Assembly (NCBI GenBank): GCA_002407905.1
Contig: DHPL01000012.1
Coordinates: 1-7,375, forward strand
Direction of reading: 5' to 3'
DNA length: 7,375 nt
Source of the DNA: Anaerolineaceae bacterium UBA5365
Lineage (GTDB): Bacteria > Chloroflexota > Anaerolineae > Anaerolineales > Anaerolineaceae
Under the pieces are notes generated by a model that worked only from the letters and a program-made list of their open reading frames with translations, was not told where the DNA came from and ran no database searches. Positions within the stretch are counted from its first letter, which is position 1, and each line of letters begins with the position of its first letter. Shown piece by piece: positions 1-6,740 of this stretch. The translations under genes and the position numbers were made by a program.

Positions 1-144
1 TGCGGCCGTATCATCTTTTGAGCCGTCGTCTACGACCAGGGGGATGATCTCAGCGATTCCAAGCAGGCTTTTCGGCAGCGTATTGATCACCTGGCCGATC
101 ACTTCGCCTTCGTTGTATGCCGGGATTAAGATCACAAGTTTCAT
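1..144 (-). CDS. Family 2 glycosyltransferase, N-terminal fragment (runs off left edge)
   Basis: The minus strand reads from an ATG at 144 through 48 uninterrupted codons to the window edge, so only the start of the protein is present. It opens with MKLVILIPAYNEGEVIGQ and continues to VVDDGSKDDTA. These are the first beta strand with the PAYNE signature and the nucleotide-binding VVDDGS motif (Asp39, Asp40) of GT-A fold family 2 glycosyltransferases. This family transfers sugars from nucleotide donors; close relatives with this N-terminus include polyprenyl-phosphate mannose/glucose synthases of the DPM1 type. Donor and acceptor cannot be told from this fragment. A GGAG about 10 nt upstream is a modest ribosome binding site. 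The gene diverges from the methyltransferase gene across a 126-bp gap and probably belongs to the same glycan locus. The family call is secure; the DPM-like role is inference. Confidence 0.88.
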   Translation of the reverse strand, partial: MKLVILIPAYNEGEVIGQVINTLPKSLLGIAEIIPLVVDDGSKDDTAA

Positions 145-232
145 TGGTTCCAGCTCCAGCCCTAGGAATTTCCTCATGATAACACCGTTTCCGGGTGCAA
201 GCCTCAGCCCCGCTGGCCAGGCTCTTGGCTGC

Positions 233-240
233 ATTATACT
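233..240. promoter_or_regulatory. Symmetric -10 element between divergent genes
   Basis: The octamer ATTATACT gives TATACT (235-240) on the plus strand, ending 30 bp before the methyltransferase start, and a consensus TATAAT (238-233) on the minus strand, about 90 bp before the glycosyltransferase start. Either or both could be the -10 box of a sigma-70-type promoter. No good -35 box sits at 16-18 bp in either direction; on the plus strand CTGGCC (213-218) matches three of six positions. This is a candidate based on motif and position only. Confidence 0.4.
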
Positions 241-270
241 TAGGCAAATTTCCTTTGGGGAAGCCGGAAT

Positions 271-969
271 ATGATGGAAAACCGTTTATTGAATGATGTA
301 AGTTTCAGTGTTTATAAACAGGTTTTTACCGAAGGAATTCGGGCGGTACTTCAGGTAAGCCCCGAGCGATCTTTGGATGAAGCCGCCTTTCCAGCTTACG
401 CTCACCCCAACAGGTTCATCCATAGCTTTTACTGGACCCGCCTGCGGGCGGTCATGCAGGCGATCAACAATTTCGGGCCTTTGGATGCCGCGCTGGATTT
501 TGGCTGTGGAAGCGGTGTTATGCTGCCTTTTTTGGCTCATCGGGCAAGCACTGTGGTTGGCGCAGACCTAAACCTGGAACCCTCCCAAAAAATCCAGGAA
601 TTCATTCGCTTTCCGGATAAGATCCGCTTTTTGAACACCGCGAAAGGTGGCTTGGATGACCTCAAGCAGGGCTCCTTCAGCCTGGTAACCGCGATGAATG
701 TGTTTGAACACATGGCGAATCCCCGGGATCTCATTGACCTGCTTTTCAACCTCCTCCATCCTGGTGGCTACCTGGTTGTTTCGCTGCCGAAGGAAAACAA
801 GGTCTATCAACTGGCCCGCAAGCTGGCAGGGCGGGAATTTACAGGGGATTACCACGAGACGAATTACCAGGAGATCGAGCGTATTTGCGCAGAGAAAGGC
901 AGCTTAACCAGCATCATCAGTCTTCCATTTGACCTGGTATTCCGGATTTTCTACATCCGGAAATCTTGA
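271..969 (+). CDS. Class I SAM-dependent methyltransferase (methyltransferase type 11-like)
   Basis: This 232-residue protein has a Rossmann-fold methyltransferase core. Motif I, LDFGCGSG (residues 75-82), binds S-adenosylmethionine. VVGADLN (95-101) carries the acidic residue (Asp99) expected to bind the SAM ribose. Motif SFSLVTAMNVFEHM (about 135-148) is the motif II/III region typical of UbiE/type 11 enzymes, and LLHPGGYLVVSLP (161-173) is the post-motif. The order and spacing are complete, so the enzyme looks intact. The methyl acceptor is unknown; between a GT2 and a GT-C-like gene, a sugar or lipid-linked glycan is the obvious guess. The start has two adjacent ATGs (271 and 274) behind a weak purine-rich GGGGAAG (257-263); the first is used here. 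It precedes the membrane protein gene by 89 bp in the same direction and may be cotranscribed with it. Confidence 0.85.
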   Translation: MMENRLLNDVSFSVYKQVFTEGIRAVLQVSPERSLDEAAFPAYAHPNRFIHSFYWTRLRAVMQAINNFGPLDAALDFGCGSGVMLPFLAHRASTVVGADLNLEPSQKIQEFIRFPDKIRFLNTAKGGLDDLKQGSFSLVTAMNVFEHMANPRDLIDLLFNLLHPGGYLVVSLPKENKVYQLARKLAGREFTGDYHETNYQEIERICAEKGSLTSIISLPFDLVFRIFYIRKS

Positions 970-1058
970 TCAGGTTGCGAAATATGGCTGGCTTATTACC
1001 TCACCAGAGCAGAATTTCCGTCCTTTTCTCGCGGCGAGCTTGGGTTAAGATTAATTAA

Positions 1059-2954
1059 ATGAATTTTTCAGGTATTCGACACAGGTTCAAACTTAAGCGC
1101 ACCACCCTGACCCTTATCGCTCTTTCCGCTGCGATACTCAGCTTTTTCCTTCCCTCTACCGGGATACGGCACGCCTATTACCTCCTGGTCAGCCTCTTGG
1201 GCATCCTGTTAGGCATTCTTGTATTGGAAGGCACTGAAGAATTCAGACCAGTTCCCATACTATTGTTCTCGTTTTTGTTCGGAGCTGGCGGCATCATCCT
1301 GATGGCCGGGCTGGTGGCCACGGTCGGGATTCCTATTCGCTGGTGGCTGGTTTCCCTTGCATTCGCCCTGGCAAGCATCGTATTCGCCCTGGGTAAAAAG
1401 GACCCGCAAGGTTTTCGTTTTGAAATTTCCCCCACCGAAATCCTTCTGGTAATCCTGGCTGGATTGGCGCTTGTATCCCGGGTTGGATCCGTAAAAGGGT
1501 TTATTGCTCCCATCTTGCACGACCCCATTTCGCATGCAACCTGGGCCAAACAAATCGCAGACACCGGCCAAATCAACTACTTTTACTCTCCCGGCTTGCA
1601 TATCCTTACTGCCCTCGGAGCTCTAAGCGATGGCGTAAGCGTGGCAACGTACACGCTAAGGCTGACCAACTTGCTCAACGGATTGGTTTTTGTGCCGGTC
1701 TATTTCTTCCTGAGAAACCATCTCAAGTCAGAATTAGGCGCCGGAGTTGGGGCTTTTTTGTTTCTTTGCGGCACATACCCAGCGGACCTTTTTTGGGCTT
1801 CCGGCAAAAATGGGTTGATAACAGCCCTGCCCTTCCTGTTCTTACTGCTTTACGTGATTGACCTTGATTTGCCTTTCCTGCGAAAGGCAGTAGTTGCCAA
1901 CGCCTTGGTGTTCATTCTAATACTTAGCCACTACCCTCTTGCCGCCATTAGTCTTTTGGCAGCATTTACGCTCATCCTGCTTGAAAAAGAAGCGAGGAAC
2001 TTCTTCCTGATCGCAGGGGGCATCGGCCTGGGAATAATTTGGGGTTTGCTCAAATATCCCTACCAGGTCGCTCTCGATAGCAGCAGTACGGAACCAGCTC
2101 TCCAGCCCCTATCTCTCGGAATCCAAAGCGTCTGGCAATTCCTCAGGGCTTTCTGGCAAGCCGGCATGGCCCAAGCACCGCTTCCCGGCTTAGCATTTCT
2201 CGGGTTCATCGGCCTGACAGGTGTGGTCTACGCATTGGTTTATCCCAAGACCAAGCTCAAAGCCTGGCTGCCTTTGTTTTTTATTCTGAACACGCTGGTG
2301 GCTCTGGTTATCAACTTCAGTCCCCTGATCAACACGCTCAGCCTCGTCTACCGGACCCAAATAATCAGCTTTATTATCTTTACCTACCTGGGGCTCGCAT
2401 GGATTGCCAGCTGGGGGCTGAGTGTGCTTGAATCCCGTTGGCCCAAAACTGCCTTACTTGTCCTTCTAGTGATCCTTTTGGCCTCTGTTTATCGAAACGC
2501 AGTCATTTTTTCCGAGTATAGAACCCAGCAGAGCCGGAAAGACCCCATCACCCAGCAGGACCTGGATGCTTTCAATTGGATGCAAACGCATATAAAACCT
2601 GAGGCAATTATCCTCAATAACGCTGCCACCAACGAACGCCAATTTATCGTTTTTGCCAGCGATAGCGCCGCCTGGCTGCCCGTGTTCACCGATCTGAAGA
2701 TCGCCATGCCCTTCACGGAGTTTGCAACCCAGGCAACCCACGATGTTTTCCAGCATTATTCGCGGCTGCAGGAGGGAACTTACACCTGTGAGGATATTGC
2801 CTACTTTTTGGAAAAAGGTATTACGCACTACTTCAAAGACAAGGCAGAGATCTACGGTCCGCAATTCGACCCTGGAAACTCCAGCAATTTCAATCTCATC
2901 TACGATGAGAACGGGATCCACATCTACGAGATCATTCCCTGCAAAGCCTACTGA
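1059..2954 (+). CDS. Polytopic membrane protein, GT-C-like glycosyltransferase candidate
   Basis: The 631-residue protein has a basic N-terminus, then roughly a dozen or more hydrophobic segments from about residue 16 to 480, and a C-terminal soluble region (about 500-631) beginning DLDAFNWMQTHIKPEAIILNN. The loop after an early helix has HDPISHATWAKQIADTG (154-170), followed by YFYSPGLH (174-181). An acidic/His motif in the first large external loop, then a (Y/S)PGLH-type motif, then many helices and an extracytoplasmic C-terminal domain is the layout of GT-C glycosyltransferases and related large uncharacterised membrane families such as DUF6541. Asp155 is a candidate catalytic acid. Such enzymes usually take polyprenyl-phosphate sugars as donors, which fits the nearby GT2 gene. 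No Shine-Dalgarno sequence precedes the start; the upstream bases are AT-rich (TTAAGATTAATTAA). An O-antigen ligase or polymerase-like protein is the main alternative. Membrane location is near certain; the enzymatic role is inferred. Confidence 0.7.
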   Translation: MNFSGIRHRFKLKRTTLTLIALSAAILSFFLPSTGIRHAYYLLVSLLGILLGILVLEGTEEFRPVPILLFSFLFGAGGIILMAGLVATVGIPIRWWLVSLAFALASIVFALGKKDPQGFRFEISPTEILLVILAGLALVSRVGSVKGFIAPILHDPISHATWAKQIADTGQINYFYSPGLHILTALGALSDGVSVATYTLRLTNLLNGLVFVPVYFFLRNHLKSELGAGVGAFLFLCGTYPADLFWASGKNGLITALPFLFLLLYVIDLDLPFLRKAVVANALVFILILSHYPLAAISLLAAFTLILLEKEARNFFLIAGGIGLGIIWGLLKYPYQVALDSSSTEPALQPLSLGIQSVWQFLRAFWQAGMAQAPLPGLAFLGFIGLTGVVYALVYPKTKLKAWLPLFFILNTLVALVINFSPLINTLSLVYRTQIISFIIFTYLGLAWIASWGLSVLESRWPKTALLVLLVILLASVYRNAVIFSEYRTQQSRKDPITQQDLDAFNWMQTHIKPEAIILNNAATNERQFIVFASDSAAWLPVFTDLKIAMPFTEFATQATHDVFQHYSRLQEGTYTCEDIAYFLEKGITHYFKDKAEIYGPQFDPGNSSNFNLIYDENGIHIYEIIPCKAY

Positions 2955-2974
2955 TCCCGCCCAGCCCGCGAATC

Positions 2975-3007
2975 AAAAAAAACAAGCCGACCAATGTGGT
3001 CAGCTTG
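2975..3007 (-). terminator. Rho-independent terminator of gmd
   Basis: Read on the minus strand, CAAGC-T-GACCA pairs with TGGTC-G-GCTTG around a three-base CAT loop. This gives two 5-bp helices separated by one mismatch, followed directly by eight T residues (plus-strand A run at 2975-2982). It begins about 31 bp after the gmd stop codon. The T-run lies only on the minus-strand side, so it should end gmd transcripts and protect the convergent membrane-protein gene. No separate T-tract terminator is visible for the plus-strand gene. Confidence 0.85.
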
Positions 3008-3038
3008 CACAGTTATGTCCTTATCCGGAATTCTTCGT

Positions 3039-4106
3039 CTACAACTCCATGCTCACGCTCTGGTCCTTCCACTGGTGCCAGCCGTTAAACTTTTCATCGA
3101 TGATCCGCTTGCCTTCGCCGGGATGGCTCAGATTAAAGAGTTCGCTATCGGCGTCCACCATGATCCGCACCAGCTCGTGGAATTTCACCTTGGGCTCCCA
3201 GCCCAATTGCTTATTGGCTTTGGCGGGGTCAGCCAGCAGGTAATTCACCTCGGTCGGTCTGAAGTAGCGCGGATCGATCTCTACATACTTGTGCCAATCC
3301 AGATCCACGTATCCAAACGCTTCATCCAGGAACTCGCGGATGCTATGGCTTTCTCCGGTGCCCAGCACGTAATCATCAGGCTTGTCCTGCTGCATCAAAA
3401 GGTGCATCGCTTCAACGTATTCCGGAGCGTAACCCCAGTCCCGCTTGGAATCCAAATTCCCCAGGTAAAGCTTGTCCTGCTTGCCAGCCCGGATCGACGC
3501 CAAAGCCCGGGTGATCTTCCGGGTGACAAAGGTTTCGCCCCGCCGGGGACTCTCGTGGTTGAACAGGATCCCATTGGTCGCGAACATATCGTAGGCTTCG
3601 CGATAGTTCACCACCATCCAGTAGGCATACAACTTGGCGGCGGCGTAGGGGCTGCGGGGATAAAAAGGCGTATCCTCGCTCTGCGGCGGCTTGGCTGCCC
3701 CGAAAAGTTCGCTGGTGGAGGCCTGGTAGAACTTGATTTCCTTCTTCACCCGATGCACGGCCTCCAGCATACGGGCTGTTCCCAAACCGGTGGTGTCTCC
3801 AGTGTATTCAGGCATCTCAAAACTGACCTTCACATGGCTTTGGGCAGCCAGATGGTAAACCTCATCGGGCTTGGTGTCGTAGATGATGTCCCCCAGCACA
3901 CCTGTGGCACCCATGTCGCCGTAATGCAGGTAGAGCCGCTCACCGTTTTTGACATGCGGGTCCCGATAAATATGGTTGATCCGCCGAGTGTTAAAGGTGC
4001 TGGCCCGGCGAATGATGCCATGTACTTCATAGCCCTGGTGCAAAAGATATTCAGCCAGGTAGCTGCCGTCCTGCCCGGTTATGCCTGTAATCAAAGCTGT
4101 TTTCAT
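3039..4106 (-). CDS. gmd: GDP-mannose 4,6-dehydratase
   Basis: This cytoplasmic NADP-dependent enzyme converts GDP-D-mannose to GDP-4-keto-6-deoxy-D-mannose, the branch point to GDP-L-fucose, GDP-D-rhamnose and related sugars. The 355-residue product has the usual family length. It starts [20 protein letters not shown], the extended-SDR GxxGxxG cofactor motif (residues 8-14). The catalytic set is present: Thr131 and Glu133 in ASTSELFG, and Tyr154/Lys158 in [23 protein letters not shown] (183-198), [19 protein letters not shown] (216-234) and [12 protein letters not shown] (293-304) are hallmark Gmd segments. An in-frame GTG at 4112 would add two residues but lies inside the ribosome binding site, so ATG 4106 is preferred. 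The usual partner, a GDP-fucose synthase or GDP-rhamnose reductase, is not next to it. It converges on the membrane-protein gene and diverges from the transporter operon. No missing residues or frameshift are seen. Confidence 0.97.
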   Translation of the reverse strand: MKTALITGITGQDGSYLAEYLLHQGYEVHGIIRRASTFNTRRINHIYRDPHVKNGERLYLHYGDMGATGVLGDIIYDTKPDEVYHLAAQSHVKVSFEMPEYTGDTTGLGTARMLEAVHRVKKEIKFYQASTSELFGAAKPPQSEDTPFYPRSPYAAAKLYAYWMVVNYREAYDMFATNGILFNHESPRRGETFVTRKITRALASIRAGKQDKLYLGNLDSKRDWGYAPEYVEAMHLLMQQDKPDDYVLGTGESHSIREFLDEAFGYVDLDWHKYVEIDPRYFRPTEVNYLLADPAKANKQLGWEPKVKFHELVRIMVDADSELFNLSHPGEGKRIIDEKFNGWHQWKDQSVSMEL

Positions 4107-4108
4107 TT

Positions 4109-4115
4109 TCACCTC
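4109..4115 (-). promoter_or_regulatory. Ribosome binding site of gmd (decides start)
   Basis: Minus-strand GAGGTGA matches the extended anti-Shine-Dalgarno complement (AGGAGGTGA) and lies two bases before ATG 4106, the right register for this extended form. It contains the alternative GTG codon (4112-4110), which argues against that start. The upstream ATG at 4117 reads ATG AGG TGA and stops at once. Confidence 0.75.
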
Positions 4116-4130
4116 ATCGTATTTGGCGAT

Positions 4131-4136
4131 AGTATA
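4131..4136 (-). promoter_or_regulatory. Candidate -10 box for gmd
   Basis: Minus-strand TATACT matches five of six positions of the -10 consensus and ends 24 bp before the gmd start codon, so the leader would be short. The -35 candidate GTCAAA (4160-4155, spacer 18) matches only three of six, so this is a weak call. A second minus-strand TATACT occurs further upstream, at 4277-4272. Confidence 0.35.
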
Positions 4137-4247
4137 CCGTCTTAGCGTTTAAGTTTTGACATGCACGTGTTCTGTATTTCTTTCGAAGGCTAGCAAGAAT
4201 GCTGCCAGTTGGCGATTTTCATCCAAGGGTATGCATCCTCGTTCAAA

Positions 4248-4279
4248 CAGACATCGTACCTAGATCCTTCAAGTATAAT
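4248..4279 (+). promoter_or_regulatory. Candidate promoter of the sugar ABC transporter operon
   Basis: A perfect TATAAT (4274-4279) lies 55 bp before the binding-protein start, giving a leader of about 45-50 nt. The best -35-like hexamer is CAGACA (4248-4253), four of six matches but with a long 20-bp spacer and no TGn extension. A weak -35 would suit an activator-dependent promoter. A separate consensus TTGACA at 4156-4161 has no fitting -10 partner 17 bp downstream. Confidence 0.5.
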
Positions 4280-4310
4280 TTTCGAAATTCAAGTGGTAGG
4301 GCACACTTGA
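4268..4310 (+). repeat. TTCAAGT repeat cluster around the transporter -10 box
   Basis: TTCAAGT occurs at 4268-4274 and again at 4288-4294, exactly 20 bp apart (about two helical turns on one DNA face), with the TATAAT box between them. A third copy in inverted orientation, ACTTGA, is at 4305-4310. TCAAGTG (4289-4295) and CACTTGA (4304-4310) form a perfect 7-bp inverted repeat with an 8-base centre. A small palindrome TTTCGAAA (4280-4287) sits at the expected transcription start. This layout is consistent with an operator for a sugar-responsive regulator, but no regulator is encoded in the window. Confidence 0.45.
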
Positions 4311-4324
4311 TTCCTACCCCGATT

Positions 4325-4330
4325 AAGGAG
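4325..4330 (+). promoter_or_regulatory. Ribosome binding site of the solute-binding protein (decides start)
   Basis: AAGGAG lies one base before ATG 4332 and four bases before the adjacent ATG 4335. A one-base spacer is too short for normal initiation, so the second ATG is the likelier start. Confidence 0.7.
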
Positions 4331-4334
4331 AATG

Positions 4335-5753
4335 ATGAAGAAAATCCCCACCCTATTCACTTTGATTCTATTGCTGAGCGTCCTGCTTTCAGCCTGCATG
4401 CCCACGCCTGCGCCTACCCAGCCAGCGCCAGAACCCCCGCCTGCAACCCAGGACGTTCCGGAACCTGTTGACGCCACTGAAGCCGCTGCAGAAGCCACAC
4501 AGGCACCAGCCCCCGAACAGGTCAAACTGGTCGTCTGGGATCAGTTCTCCCGCGATGTTGAAAGCCAGGTAATGGAGACACTCAACGTCGAGTTCGAAGC
4601 AAGCCATCCCGGAGTCACCATCGAACGCGTGGTTAAAACCCTGGATGACCTGAAGGTCACCCTTCCTTTGGCGATGAGCCAGGCCGATGGCCCGGATGTG
4701 GCCCAGGTAAATCAGGGCCGTGCCGATATGGGCGAGATGGTCAAGCAAGACCTGCTCCTGCCGCTCAACGATTACCAGGCAGAGTTTGACTGGTCGGAGA
4801 TCATGTCCGCCGGCGTTGCCGGACGCAACTCCTTCACGCCCGATGGCCGCACCTTCGGCGAAGGCAATCTTTACGGCGTCAGCCCCACGGCCGAGGTAGT
4901 GGGCGTGTATTACAACAAAGACATCTTTGCTGAACATGGCTGGACGGTTCCCACCACTTTCGAAGAATTTGAGACGCTCCTGGCAGATATCAAGGCTGCT
5001 GGGATCACCCCGATCTCCTTTGGCTCCCTGGATGGCTGGAACCTCATTCATGAATACAGTGCCATCCAACACATCCTGGTCTCCAAGGAATACATCAACG
5101 ATCTGGTTTACGGCGTCAATAATGTTTCCTTCGAGACCCCTGAAAACCAGCAAGCCGCCCAGATCCTCCTGGATTGGTCCAATGCCGGCTACTTTACCGA
5201 AGGCTATGCCGGTATCGGCTACGATGATGAGAATAACAACTTCAAAGCTGGGCAGGGCGCCATGACCATCACGGGCTCCTGGATAGCTGGCGAGCTTCTT
5301 GCCGCGCCTGAAGGCCAGGCACTGCCTCAATTCGGCTTCTTCACTTTGCCGGGTTTTGGCGGTAAACAAGTGATGGCAATCGGTGGTGTGGGCATCCCCT
5401 TCAGCATTCGCAAGGGAACAGCCAACCCCGATCTGGCTGCCGAATACCTGGACTGGATGATCAGCGAACGCGCTGCCGAGCTCTGGGCTGAAAGCGGCAT
5501 GGTGCCGGCCGTCACATTGCCGGCCAACAGTGCTGTGGATACCTCCGGCTTGTTCGGGGACACAATCAGAGCTTGGGACCAGATCAACGCAGCCGACACC
5601 ATCGGTCACTACATCGATTGGGCCGCTCCCACATTCTATGATGTGCTGGTCGCCGAACTGCAGAAACTGCTTGGCTCCAACGAAACCTCCGAAGCCTTTG
5701 TTGCCAACGTCCAGAAGGTCTACGCGGAATTCTTGCAGACCCTCGCGCCGTAA
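4335..5753 (+). CDS. CUT1-type ABC transporter sugar-binding lipoprotein
   Basis: This extracytoplasmic solute-binding protein (SBP_bac_1 superfamily, cluster B) should capture a sugar or oligosaccharide and hand it to the permeases encoded downstream. In the 472-residue product, a lipoprotein signal peptide MKKIPTLFTLILLLSVLLSA is followed by Cys21 (lipobox LSAC), the predicted lipidated residue. Residues 22-62 are a flexible linker rich in Pro, Ala, Thr and Glu. The mature fold begins at VKLVVWDQF (63-71). SPTAEVVGVYYNKDIFAEHGW (about 173-193) and FKAGQGAMTITGSW (303-316) are typical of carbohydrate-binding CUT1 proteins, and the C-terminal helices end near YAEFLQTLAP. Trp316 in GSW and other aromatics are plausible sugar-stacking residues. 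The substrate cannot be assigned. The gene is first in the operon, 81 bp before the permease gene, with a stem-loop between them. An ATG one codon earlier is the alternative start. Confidence 0.93.
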   Translation: MKKIPTLFTLILLLSVLLSACMPTPAPTQPAPEPPPATQDVPEPVDATEAAAEATQAPAPEQVKLVVWDQFSRDVESQVMETLNVEFEASHPGVTIERVVKTLDDLKVTLPLAMSQADGPDVAQVNQGRADMGEMVKQDLLLPLNDYQAEFDWSEIMSAGVAGRNSFTPDGRTFGEGNLYGVSPTAEVVGVYYNKDIFAEHGWTVPTTFEEFETLLADIKAAGITPISFGSLDGWNLIHEYSAIQHILVSKEYINDLVYGVNNVSFETPENQQAAQILLDWSNAGYFTEGYAGIGYDDENNNFKAGQGAMTITGSWIAGELLAAPEGQALPQFGFFTLPGFGGKQVMAIGGVGIPFSIRKGTANPDLAAEYLDWMISERAAELWAESGMVPAVTLPANSAVDTSGLFGDTIRAWDQINAADTIGHYIDWAAPTFYDVLVAELQKLLGSNETSEAFVANVQKVYAEFLQTLAP

Positions 5754-5757
5754 AGCC

Positions 5758-5785
5758 CAGACCCAAGGCACAAGTCTGCTACAAT
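5758..5785 (+). promoter_or_regulatory. Candidate internal extended -10 promoter before permease genes
   Basis: TGCTACAAT (5777-5785) is an extended -10 element (TGn plus TACAAT, five of six). CAGACC (5758-5763) is a poor -35 match (three of six) at a 16-bp spacer, which an extended -10 can tolerate. Start of transcription would fall near 5792, inside the terminator stem that follows. This is a motif-based call only. Confidence 0.35.
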
Positions 5786-5786
5786 C

Positions 5787-5813
5787 AATGCCGGTATTCT
5801 TACCGGCATTTTT
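5787..5813 (+). terminator. Intra-operon terminator/attenuator stem-loop
   Basis: AATGCCGGTA (5787-5796) and TACCGGCATT (5801-5810) form a perfect 10-bp stem closed by a TTCT tetraloop; the T-run reaches 5813 and TT follows after one C. It starts 33 bp after the binding-protein stop codon and ends 21 bp before the permease start. Partial termination or 3'-end protection here would give more binding-protein mRNA than permease mRNA, as in other ABC sugar operons such as malEFG. Confidence 0.8.
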
Positions 5814-5834
5814 CTTGCTGCACGCAGGAGTTCC

Positions 5835-6736
<902 letters not shown>

Positions 6737-6740
<4 letters not shown>

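Noticed and set aside
44..274. 76-codon plus-strand open frame at the left edge
   Set aside because: It overlaps the glycosyltransferase start on the other strand and the whole divergent promoter region, and shows no domain or ribosome binding site.
1029..1039. Small CTCG/CGAG hairpin before the membrane-protein gene
   Set aside because: The stem is only 4 bp and has no T-run after it, so it does not qualify as a terminator.
2994..4145. 383-codon open frame antisense to gmd
   Set aside because: Gmd on the minus strand has all catalytic motifs; the plus-strand translation has no recognisable domain and runs through the gmd terminator.
4156..4184. Consensus TTGACA as part of a sigma-70 promoter
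   Set aside because: No acceptable -10 box lies 16-18 bp downstream; the nearest T-rich hexamer is at about 11 bp.
4204..4213. GCCA-GT-TGGC inverted repeat in the gmd/transporter gap
   Set aside because: A 4-bp arm is expected by chance in a region this long and has no link to a promoter element.
4199..4471. 90-codon open frame across the transporter promoter and signal peptide
   Set aside because: It covers the TATAAT/repeat region and is out of frame with the clear lipoprotein gene; its translation looks random.
4389..5771. 460-codon open frame antisense to the binding-protein gene
   Set aside because: It is a shadow of a strongly recognisable gene; its translation is Cys/Gly/His-rich without family motifs, and codon bias of the true gene explains the lack of stops.
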